Source of the DNA: Ctena decussata
Taxonomy: Eukaryota > Mollusca > Bivalvia > Lucinida > Lucinidae
Direction of reading: 5' to 3'
Length of the DNA stretch: 64,000 nucleotides
NCBI GenBank assembly: GCA_963989385.1
Contig: OZ022506.1
Coordinates: 62,693,434 to 62,757,433, forward strand
Part shown: one piece after another, positions 21,650-31,059 of the stretch
Numbering within the stretch: the stretch's first letter is position 1
Layout: each line of letters begins with the position of its first letter
The notes under the pieces: generated by a model
Told to the model about the DNA's origin: nothing
What the model saw: the letters and a program-made list of their open reading frames with translations, nothing else
The model's database searches: none
Made by a program: the position numbers and the translations under genes

Positions 21650-22148
21650 AATGACACCCCCCCCCCCACCCCAACGCCCTTCAATCTAGAAATTAATGCT
21701 CGACGGAAGCCAAATATGATGGACAGTCATTATTGAACCGAACAAACACCTATCAGACTGCTCAGTTCTTTTACCTGAATATTTAGGTTAAATACTTATA
21801 TAGACCAGGTGGACAATGCCCTGGGCGCATTAGTTTTGAATTGAAATAGCTAATCACATATTACGCCGTGATACTGTTGAATGGTCAAAATTCATGGTAA
21901 CCGTTACAGTTGTTTAACTTAGCCGTTGGGTTCAAAAACAAGGTTTGCCTTATAATGGCAGATTTTTGCCGCACGATATCAAATAGGTATACTATACAAG
22001 ATCGCACAACACAATACGAAGAAATACAATACAATAAAATACAATACAATCATTAACATAGGGCACAGCGTTTAATCGTTTTGAACCAATTTGACATTTG
22101 GTAATCTGCAACTAGGGTTGCAGTGGCTTGTGCATAACTACAACAAAA
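21650..22148. other. Unassigned, with a C run and AATAC microsatellite
   Basis: A C run lies at 21656-21668 and (AATAC)n-like sequence at 22013-22050. No gene seen. Confidence 0.4.
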
Positions 22149-22150
22149 TT

Positions 22151-22388
22151 GCGCGGCGACACGAGAAAACCATCAGAGTGGTTGTGCGCCCAGCGCAGAC
22201 TCAGATCAGACTGGGCATTCGCCCAGTCTGATCAGAGTCTTCGCCCACGGTCTGCATTCAGGTAGCATGGACCCTTAGCTACTCTTTAAGCACAAAGCGA
22301 AGACTGGTCAGACTGGGTGGATGTCCAGGCTGATCTGAGTCTGCGGTGGGCGCACAACCACTTTGTTTTTTTTTTCATGTTGCGGCTC
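22151..22388. mobile_element. GAGCCGCGACAC foldback MITE, copy 4
   Basis: The left end is altered (gcgcggcgacac) and the right end is ttgcggctc. Both arms are otherwise preserved. Confidence 0.75.
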
Positions 22389-22640
22389 AGTTGAATGTGG
22401 AAAGAAATGTGGTGATTGTATCGCATGTATAGCCCTCGGCCCCACTTTTGTTCACCAGTGACAATGTGGTACATTGCAGACACGGCTACCACTTTAGTGC
22501 ACTGTGAATAAAAGTGGCAGCTTCCCCATCACATTTGTTTTTGGTGACAACAGTGGTAGACAAACCACCTTCTGTTCATCGGTGAACATATGTGTTGGAT
22601 GGACAAATGTGAACTAACATGACTCTTTTTCAAAATAGTT

Positions 22641-22762
22641 ATCAGACTAAGACTAGGGACTGTCTCCAGGTACGGTTCCGTACCTGGAGACCCAGAGTCT
22701 CGGGGTACAGTTCCGTACCTGATGACCCAGGGTCTAGGGATACGGTACCGTACCCGGAGACA
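22641..22762. repeat. Tandem array of three palindromes
   Basis: 'ccaggtacggttccgtacct' (22677 region), 'ggggtacagttccgtacctg' and 'gatacggtaccgtaccc' follow at about 45-bp spacing, separated by 'gacccagagtct'-type linkers. The first is a perfect 24-base palindrome (tccaggtacgg plus complement). Confidence 0.8.
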
Positions 22763-22941
22763 CTTCCGAGACGAAAACCATATAATACATGTATAAACTG
22801 TGTACTCAGAGTACTGCTTCTGTTGACATACCATTAAAAATAAATGTGTATGTACATAATGGATTGATTGAAGCATCCATATGTCAATATACAATCATTA
22901 TGCTGGTTTCAGTTTGTCAATATCTGTTCTATACCTGTTAT

Positions 22942-23162
22942 GAGCCGCGACACGACAAAACAAACAAAGTGGTTGTGCACCCAGCGAAGACAAAGATCAG
23001 GCTGGGCATCCAGAGCTCGCTCTCCGCACTGAGGTAGCTTAGACCCTTTGCTACCCTTTAAGCGCACTGCGGAGACTCTGATCAGACTGAGCGAATGCCC
23101 AGGCTGATCTGATTCTGCGCTGGGCGCACAACCACTTTGTTGGCTTTCTCTTGTCGCGGCTC
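22942..23162. mobile_element. GAGCCGCGACAC foldback MITE, copy 5
   Basis: Ends gagccgcgacacg and cttgtcgcggctc, with complementary arms. It lies about 550 bp from copy 4. Confidence 0.85.
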
Positions 23163-23215
23163 AAATTATTACTCATATGAGGGTGCATGCCGTATGAATA
23201 GATAGCTAGGCATTC

Positions 23216-23275
23216 GAAGCTGTCCATTTCAACAGTATTTCAGCCATATCAGGACAACAAAAGGGCCATGTGCAA
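23216..23275 (-). mobile_element. SINE family C tail fragment
   Basis: 'ttcaacagtatttcagccat' and 'atcaggac' match the tail of the fuller copies. The head is absent. Confidence 0.5.
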
Positions 23276-23299
23276 GGGAGCGCCGTTTAGGTTCGGAAG

Positions 23300-23725
23300 G
23301 CCGCATTACAATAGGGCTAATTTTTAAATTCTGAAAGTATAGAATGGGGCTAAATGAAAAGGTATGAATGTGGCTACGCTTACCTGTACATTAATAAGTT
23401 GTACCTAGTGTAATGTACAACTAATGTAAACTGAGAAACTGTATAAAGCTGTATAAAGCATTTTAAAGTTTCAGGACATGTACATGCACATGCATATATG
23501 TAGTGCTGATTGAACGTAGAAACGGTGTATACTACAAAGTAGAAAATCTTAGCAATCTTGCCTTTTTCTGTACGAAAATACACTCAGGTGAATGCAACTG
23601 AATTAGCCCCATTGACTTCTAATATAAATATAGGTAAAGTAGCCCCATTCATACTTTTTTCCAAGCCCAATCGTATCTTTTTTTTAGCCCCATTGTTTTG
23701 CCAATTAGCCCCATTGTGTATCGCC
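23300..23725. repeat. Inverted AT-rich repeat with 'ggggcta'/'tagcccc'
   Basis: 'caatagggctaattttt' and 'gaatggggctaaatg' on the left face several 'ttagccccatt' units on the right (23605, 23640, 23684, 23704). Probably a diverged foldback element. Confidence 0.45.
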
Positions 23726-24091
23726 CGTTCGGAAAGAATTTTGTGTAGTCGGACAGATGCGAACATTAACTGACTGTGGCTTCGAAAGTTCAGTAATATC
23801 GGTGTTGAGAAAAACTGAGATCGTGATGTTGATGAAATAACCCAGATGCTACAGAAGAATGCGATTACTGACCCCGACCCTTAATGGCACTGGGTCTGAT
23901 TTAAGCATTGCAAAGGTCTGATTTTAGCATTGAAAAGTGACCCGTTGGGTCATTCTTGAACGAGGCCAAATTTACTTTACACCGGCAAACAATATACTCA
24001 CAGCTTTGAAACAACACTGATTTATATTGGTTGAAAATGTATCCGCTGGGATCGCGACACCCTTGGAATACGATATTTTTTACATAGTTTA

Positions 24092-24291
24092 GGAGCCCTG
24101 GTAGCTCAAGTGGTTAAGCGCTGGCCTGCCTATCTAGCGGTCCCGGGTTCGGATCCGCTGGAGGCGGGAATCTTTTCAAGCGAAACGGGGTTCCATTGCA
24201 CACAACCTTTCATTATCACCCACCCATCGTCCTGATATGACTGAAATACTGTTGAAAGGACGTAAAATCGCAAATCATCCATCCATTCATC
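24092..24291 (+). mobile_element. tRNA-headed SINE, family C, intact copy with 10-bp TSD
   Basis: Head with 'ggtagctcaagtggttaagc' and the B box gggttcggatcc, then tail 'catcgtcctgatatgactg' and 'ggacgtaaaatcgcaa', ending in short atcc repeats. It is flanked by acatagttta at 24082-24091 and 24292-24301. The 200-bp body and perfect duplication define the element exactly. Confidence 0.9.
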
Positions 24292-24373
24292 ACATAGTTT
24301 AAAATCTGGAATGTGGAGTGAAATTGAATCGATGGAGTACTCTACGATTCGTGGGCTACAGTTTGCTACCGGA

Positions 24374-24465
24374 ACATGGGATGTTACTCTTACAGGAAAG
24401 AATTTGCTACCTACGAGGGAGCAAATTCTTTTCTGTAAGAGTGCCATCCCAAATCCTTGAGAAGA
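24374..24465. mobile_element. AAAGGAAAG foldback family, short copy
   Basis: 'cttacaggaaagaatttgct' pairs with 'agcaaattcttttctgtaag' around the apex 'acctacgaggg'. Confidence 0.7.
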
Positions 24466-24894
24466 AGTGAGTATCATTCCTGCCAACCCATTCAATACCA
24501 CTCGACTCCATTTCATCCTATTTCAAGATGAGAAGTTTTAACTTACTTTGTACAATGTCCAGTGAACATTCTTATTCCAACAATGAGATGAATTACTTTT
24601 ACCCGTACCTGTTTATAGTAACGTAATGACCAATATCAACATTCTGATCTTTCATTCACAATTAGTATTGTCCTCTTGCAGGCCGTGTCATCAATATTGT
24701 ATTTGCTCGCTTCGGTTAGGCCAAGGTTCGAAAAATATTTGTTGATTGTCGGTGAGAGAAGCCCACCATTGTGTTTATCCTCACTTTTCCTATTTCAAGA
24801 CTTGTATTATACATTAACTTTATCCACTTTTATTCTGTTCTGACTATCGGCTTTGTTTTTATTCTAATATTTTATCATGTTGCGGGGAACCCGG

Positions 24895-25060
24895 CACGTA
24901 ATACACATAGGTAGGTAGGTAAGATAGGTAGGTAGGTGTTTGGATGGATGATTTGCGATTTTACGTCATTTTCAACAGTATTTCGGTCATATCAGAGAGG
25001 TGAAATGGTGATAATGAAAGGCTGTGTGCAATATACTTAAAAAGATTTCCGCCCCCTCCC
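24895..25060 (-). mobile_element. GGTA microsatellite plus SINE family C tail fragment
   Basis: (GGTA)n at 24909-24938 is followed by 'ttgcgattttacgtcatttt', 'tatttcggtcatatcag' and 'gtgataatgaaaggctgt', the inverse of the SINE C tail. No head seen. Confidence 0.65.
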
Positions 25061-25309
25061 CCTTCCCCAACTCCACCCGCACCTCCCCCATGCAGAAATT
25101 GAAGTAGAACAGGACAGTGCTGAGCAACATATTTCAGGGAGAGATAGACACATATATCAGAGAGAGAGAGAGAGACAGAGAAAGAGAGAAATTATATGAT
25201 AATTTCCCATTGCTTCTATTACTACTAAAGCTCGCTCGCTTCTGAACAGTAAGGTGGTGGTTGTGGTCGAGCAATTGTGCTTGGTAACTTTCAGTGCTGG
25301 AACGTCCTA

Positions 25310-25942
25310 CTAATTTGGATAACTAGTTTTTGACCCGACATGACTCAAGTTTCAAACTTGGCCTAGATTTTAACCAGATAAACATTCTGATATAGTTGAA
25401 TCAAAACTGAGCCCTCTAGAGTGTACACAAAGTTTTTCTAGGATTTGTCCCAGTGAGCTATTTATTACTCGACTTGGCGCAGTTTCAAATTTGGTCTAGA
25501 TTTCATGAAGATAAACATTCTGACTAATTTCATGAAGAGTGGATCCAATCTGTGCCCTCTATCTAATTCAACGATTTATTTCCATTTTTAGCTCTGGCGG
25601 CCATCTTGTGCAGTGGAATGGAACCGTTTTAGCAATTTTGGTTTAAAGCCATGAGTCAAACATGTCTGTGAAATTATTTGAAATCGAGCCATTGGCTTGA
25701 GAGGAGATGCCGTTTAAAGGTTTTTTTTTTTGTTTTTCTTTTAAAGCTCTGGCGGCCATCTTATTCAGCAGAGCGGAACCATTTTAGCAATTTTGGTACA
25801 GGGCTATAACAGAAATATTTGGATGAAATTATTTTGAAATAGGCTTACTGGTCACGGAGATTTCGTTTGACGACGGACGGATGGACGGCGGACACATATC
25901 GATCACAATAGCTCACCTTTAGCACTTCGTGCTCAGTTGAGC
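25310..25942. mobile_element. Pearl/HINE-like element P5
   Basis: Two direct repeats of about 160 bp (marker 'agataaacattctga') are followed by two of about 150-170 bp (marker 'gctctggcggccatctt'), a GGACGG microsatellite (25871-25890) and a terminal hairpin at 25910-25942 (agctca...tgagct around agcacttcgtgct). Confidence 0.6.
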
Positions 25943-26067
25943 TAAAAACAAGGAATATGGTATACTACTTTAAAAGGTTTTTAAAAAGTTTTCGGACATC
26001 TTAACCTTTTCTATAAATGGACTCGTCCATATTCGAACACCCTTAGCAAACTGCACACTTACTTTCA

Positions 26068-26230
26068 TGTCTGATCTGGTCTTCAATGTTGCCATGACAA
26101 CATGTATTTCCTGTCGATTTCTCATAACAATGTTCCCCAGGAGGCTCAAGGGAATGATTCCATAACATGCATCTCTTTGCACCGAGTCGCACGGTCCAAA
26201 TTTTTCGGATAAATACGATTGTAAGTTAGC
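26068..26230 (-). CDS. Possible orphan coding exon
   Basis: A minus-strand frame ends at a strong donor (ATGAAA|gtaagtgtg, junction at 26067/26068). It encodes about 54 residues including LSLLGNIVMRNRQEIHVVMA. Against it: no acceptor is visible in frame upstream, since the next upstream stop precedes any in-frame AG, and I recognise no family. It could be a first coding exon, a pseudogene piece or chance. Confidence 0.3.
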
Positions 26231-26249
26231 AATACGTGGAATCACGTCA

Positions 26250-26958
26250 GTGATAAGTTACTATAACCAAACATTGCTCAGCATAAATTTTGTTTCATAG
26301 AACAGGTGAAGAAAAGCAGATAAATGTTGAAATATTTCCTTCTAGTTTTAATAATTAAATGCTGAACCAACAATTTCAGCCCCTTTCAACAACGATTTCA
26401 GAAGATTGTTTGATACCACCTGGTCACTGAAACGTCGTTGAAGATGATAGATACTACTTATTATTATTACATTATTGATATGCAATGATGAATATAGCTT
26501 CGATGGTCGAACCACTTGCTTTTGAGATCGGACATAAAATCTAGTTATTTTATCTCCTTTTTAATTTGACCTTGGCCGTATTGAAGACACTAGAAAAGAG
26601 CCCGCGCAAGCGCGGAAATATTTCATGATGGTCAAGTTTATATAAAAAAAACGAGTTTTAATTTTTCAATGTAAATGGCCTTAGGCCCAGGTGAAGATAT
26701 GACCTTTACCATGAATACTCACTAAAGCTTCATTTACCTAATTAGTTGTCTGCATCTACAAACTTTCAGGTAGCAGACTGCATTGTTTCTAAAAAAATCA
26801 ACTTTTTTCACGTTTTCCTATAGAAAAACCTAAGTGACTCAAAAGTTGACCTTGCCGTAAAACAGATCAAGGTCATACCAGGGTCATCATTTATTATAAA
26901 TTTTGTTGAGCTTTTGAGTCCTTGATGCGACATGCTAAGTTTCAAGATCATAGGATTT
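26250..26958. other. No gene recognised
   Basis: Contains 'tcaaggtca' and 'gaccttgg' near 26565-26880. No supported coding sequence. Confidence 0.4.
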
Positions 26959-26975
26959 GTGGTTCTGGGGGAGAA

Positions 26976-27257
26976 TTGGTTGATTTGATGCTTAACGTCC
27001 ACGGTAAACAGCTAAGGTCATGTCGGGACGGTCAGTTACATGTAACCTAACCACACTACTCCTGGGCAGGCTTAGACCTCCTAAGCGGTTAACCAGTACT
27101 AAGTGCACATACTTTCGCCAGTAACTGACAACTGCCCTTCTTGTTTCGGGGGAAGGAGAAACGAAAGTATGTGGCCAGACCGGGTTTCGAACCCAGGACC
27201 TCTGTCTTATGAGTCAGGTGCCCTACCGATTGCGCTACACGCGTAACACGGCCCGGC
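26976..27257 (-). mobile_element. tRNA-Met-like SINE, family A, with 17-bp TSD
   Basis: On the minus strand the head reads 'gtagcgcaatcggtagggc', an anticodon-loop region 'ctgactcataagacag' (CAT anticodon) and the B box 'gggttcgaaaccc'. It resembles an elongator tRNA-Met. The body ends in an atca-rich tail. Flanking repeats gtggtNctgggggagaa at 26959-26975 and 27258-27274 differ at one base. Too long and lacking a full acceptor stem for a tRNA gene. Confidence 0.85.
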
Positions 27258-27279
27258 GTGGTACTGGGGGAGAAGATTT

Positions 27280-28190
27280 TTGAATTTTTTTACCATAATA
27301 AATGTTTGCCATCTTGGTTATGTGACCTGCCCTGGGTATTTTGTTTCTGGAAAAATTGGGTCCTGGAACGTTTTGGGGGGAAATATTCAAGCCCTCTGAA
27401 GACTAAAGGCTTATTTAGCTTCGTTGAATCATTGAAATTGATTTGTCTTCTTCGGCTAGAAAAAATGCCCTTTCTTACCTGGCGCATGTGTGTTAACCTT
27501 AGACATTTTTAATTTTTGTCTTTTCGAAAGTTCAGTTCAGTTTGAATTCTCCTAACGACGTTCCCCAAGTGGCTCAGCCGTACGTAACCATAGCCGCACA
27601 CACTTGGCGCCGTGTGTCCGTCCAACTTTTCGAAAGAGCATGTGCGTTGAGCTTTATTCTTCAATGGGCGAGTTCGATTGGCTACTCGTATTGACTATCG
27701 TTCTGGAAGAAAATGGGTCGTTTCGAGCCAGGGCCGTCGGGAATATGACCTTTTAGTTCTTCATCCGTTTAGACATATGAGCAAAAATACAAAAATAAAT
27801 CGTTATTTATGGGGGATGACGTACGTTCATGGGTCGGATTTTTGCATTAGAACCTGCTAAAGCAGCGCGCCGATATAACGACGCAGAACCGAAACGACCG
27901 GATTAATTTAAAACGTGTATTCGAGTACACGATAATTTCACTCGAACGCACCCATTGTTGACAAAAAAAATCGACCAATAGTCGGAGTTTCTAGAAAAAT
28001 ACTCAGTGGGAGAATTTAAAATGAAAGACGAATTTAATTCCCAAATTCTTTAAATCTACGTAAAACTAAAACACACGCTAACCGAAATTATCAATGACAG
28101 CAATTTGCGAAAGAACCAGTATAGAAATTACGCTTGAAAATGCCACCAATTTTGCAGTTTATGCGTTACTTCGTTTATGTAGTATTATAG
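27280..28190. other. No gene recognised; carries conserved motif copy 2
   Basis: The dispersed motif occurs inverted at 27545-27590 ('taacgacgttccccaagtgg'). Short ORFs lack support. Confidence 0.4.
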
Positions 28191-28193
28191 ATA

Positions 28194-28956
28194 TTAGGGC
28201 AAGGGCCTACTGTGCTTGCAGTAGGTACGGGTGGGGGTGTTTTAGGATATTTTTTCATTTTTCTTTGGCGCTGTCTCTGGGAGAGAGCTCGGTATAAACT
28301 GAAATACTGTCTCAAAGAGCAGTTCAACCCAAAACAACGAATCACACAATTGTGAACTACAAACAAAGAAAAACATACCTTGGCCTTTTCGGACTGCCGA
28401 TGTTCAATTTATCAGATCAACCATAGCTACCACTGTCCAGTTAGGATACCCAGAATGTAAAAAGACTGAACCATTATTTTGCGATAGGTGAAACCGTAGC
28501 GTGTCATAAGTTGTTCAGCCTGTTAATTTAACAATATATCAAATGACTGCGTTTTATCAGACAATGTGTTGTAGTGTAGAGGTATCATGGCGAAATCGCA
28601 GACAGAAGGTCGCAGGTTCGAATCCGGGTCAGTTTGAAATCATCATTTTTTTATTTTTTTTTTGTATCTGTTATTTAGAATGAAACTATATAAATTGATG
28701 CCTACAGTTCTCCATGGCCAGTCTTAGTATTTAATCTTTTATCTGCCTTTGATCTATTTTGTTATATTCCAAACATGATATATTTACGGTAGGTTGGCTG
28801 GTTGTTTTGGGTTAAACGGCTCCTGGAGACAGTATTTCAGTTTATATTGAGCCGTACAAGACAGAATGAGAAAGAAAAGATATCTGATGGTGGAGAGAAA
28901 AATGTCCAAACCACACCGATCCGCACCTACTACAAGTAAGTAGGTCCTTGCCCTAA
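28194..28956. mobile_element. 763-bp TA-flanked TIR element
   Basis: Ends ttagggcaag and cttgccctaa are flanked by TA on both sides (28192-28193 and 28957-28958). Terminal inverted repeats extend about 140 bp and include 'aaactgaaatactgtctc' and 'aacccaaaacaa'. A tRNA-like module sits inside. No transposase frame, so it is non-autonomous. Confidence 0.8.
28566..28642 (+). other. tRNA-like module inside the TIR element
   Basis: An A-box-like 'gttgtagtgtagaggta' is followed at normal spacing by 'cgcaggttcgaatccgg', a B box. The T stem has mismatches and no clean acceptor stem could be paired, so this is a tRNA-derived promoter-like remnant rather than a gene. Confidence 0.45.
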
Positions 28957-28959
28957 TAT

Positions 28960-29510
28960 TATCCAAATTTGTAGGACGCCCTGGCACTGAAAGTTTCCCA
29001 TCGTCCGACCACGACAACTCCCATCATATTCATTCAACATCTGTTTGTTTTGTCTAATATATCTGATACATGTAAAGCTGGTTTGCACATTTATTTTGGC
29101 AAGGCAGTAGCGGCCTTAGCCACCATGTGCTGAAATACAAATACACAGTATGAAAAAAAAAGTACAAAATAATAAAAATAAATAAGAAAAAAAAGAAAGA
29201 AAGAAAAAAACGATGTTAATGTTCGATTTTTCGCTATCATGTTTGCCAGACCAATACTTCTATATTAGTACCTCTATTTAACCACTTAGCCACAATTTCT
29301 ATTTGCCTAAAGTTGTTGTAAGTAATGAGTATATCGCTTATTTGGAAACTTAACATCCCCGTCTTGAACAATAGGCATAATCCAAAATAGTAAACAAACA
29401 GTGACGTCACCGTCACAATAGCCTATTATAACTGGAAAGTATATTTTAGCTTTATTCGAAGTGTCAGTACCAGGTATTAAACTATGAGGTGCCGTTTTAC
29501 TATAAACTCC
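28960..29510. other. No gene recognised
   Basis: Low-complexity A-rich stretch at 29150-29210. Nothing else supported. Confidence 0.4.
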
Positions 29511-29514
29511 CCGT

Positions 29515-29745
29515 TTTGTGAGATCACTAATTGAGATTAGTGATATCAGATAATCGAAAAAGTGATATCACAAAATAGAATAAGTAGAGTCACAAAATCG
29601 ATTTTGCGATATCATTAAGTCACAGCCATTTAGTGATATCACTATTTCGATTTTTTTTGGTCACATAATCGAATTAAGTGATATAATCGAATTAGTGATA
29701 TCACAAAATCGTATCCACTTTTTATATCACAAAATCTATTAAGTA
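29515..29745. repeat. Array of GTGATATCAC-type palindromes
   Basis: At least six versions of agtgatatca(c), itself a palindrome, are interleaved with 'aaaatcga'-type spacers in both orientations. Confidence 0.75.
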
Positions 29746-30327
29746 GGGGATATTAAGCTATATTAGAAAAAAAATATCAACTCCATCTGAAACTGCAAGT
29801 GTCCATCAGACAAATATTCGATAAGACACTTTGCATTTCAATTCGGAGGGTATATCCTGTCACTTGATCTGCATGCAATTCGTTTTAGACATGGAGTCGA
29901 CACCCAAATTTCACACGAATCGGGTATGGCAACAGATCTATTACATATTACAAAATTTACACAGATGCACTCGCCATGATTCTTTTAACAAGCTGAAAAT
30001 TTGTTTTTACTTTTTTTTTCGTCAAGATAAAGAGTACGTGCCAAAAAGGTCTAAATTTTTCGGTGACTCGATGCATCAGTACGAGTTTTGTTTTCTGATT
30101 TTCCTAATCAAATGACGGTTTTGAAAAAGAAAAAAATATATTTTACATGTAGCATACAAAACTTCAAAATGCATGTAGAGATTAGCTTAGTTGAAGAATT
30201 TGAAAGAATTTTTGTTCGAATTTTCCACATTTTAGTCCTGTCCCCCTGTCTGAAACAAATTGTATGTAGGTCACGTGATAGGATACATCATCCAAACTTC
30301 CATGAAAAGTGTCCTAATGGATATTAT

Positions 30328-30753
30328 CATATGACGTCGCTTCTGAGAGTGTAATAAAGCCATGCATTAAAAACGATAATCCACTAGTGGATTAAATATG
30401 CAAATTACGTCCTAACATTGTGCGTTGACGTCCATAAAAACGTTGCGTTTTCTAATGGCAAAAACGTGACATTTTAGTGCAAATTACGTCCTAACATTGT
30501 GCGTTGACGTCCATAAAAACGTTGCGTTTTCTAATGGCAAAAACGTGACATTTTAGTGCAAAATCTGCTAATGAAATATGATTTTAGCGTCATATGATAA
30601 ATATAATCTTGCATTCGTGCTCATGTATTATTGAATTTATTAAACGAGTTGGGGAAAAACGATAAGATGCTCGGCAAAGCCTCGAATCTTATCTTTTTCC
30701 CCAACTCGTTTAATAAATTCAATAATACATGAGCACTCATGTAAGATCCTCTA
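30328..30753. mobile_element. Snapback element, copy S1
   Basis: Begins catatgacgtcg, then a common body, then a 120-bp terminal hairpin (30617-30736, near-perfect 55-bp arms, apex 'gctcggcaaagcctcg') and ends 'gtaagatcctcta'. Copy S2 (43600-43933) has the same order. S1 alone has an exact 79-bp tandem duplication at about 30400-30557. Confidence 0.8.
30400..30557 (+). repeat. Exact 79-bp tandem duplication in S1
   Basis: Two identical units begin 'caaattacgtcctaacattg' at 30401 and 30480. S2 has one diverged unit at the same place. Confidence 0.9.
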
Positions 30754-31059
30754 TTTAATCATATCGGCATTAACCGTTTCATATGGATATCAAATTTGGT
30801 GTAGATGCTACAATTTTTCATAGCTTAATATCCCCTACTTTTTGTGAACAGTATATTTCAACATATTCACGTCTTTTTTTTTTTTTTTTTTTTTTGTTGA
30901 GCTTACCGGTTTCGATAAATGGGCAACGTCTTTTGAAAAGATGCATAAGGGTATTACGAATAGAGAAATTAACGACCACTTGTGAAGCCACAACCTCATC
31001 GGAGCCTTTCTGTTTGCATGGACAATGTATACATATATAGATCTTTGCACTTAATATCT

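Larger units (their letters stand above)
29755..30842. mobile_element. Possible larger element with 20-bp inverted ends
   Basis: 'agtaggggatattaagctat' (about 29751-29770) is mirrored by 'atagcttaatatcccctact' (about 30821-30840). The interval contains snapback copy S1. Only the ends support it. Confidence 0.45.

Noticed and set aside
24130..24516. 128-codon minus-strand ORF
   Set aside because: It runs through the antisense of an intact SINE and a foldback, with no family match.
26976..27257. tRNA-Met gene
   Set aside because: The tRNA-like head is part of a 282-bp unit with SINE body, tail and a 17-bp target duplication, and a full acceptor stem is lacking.
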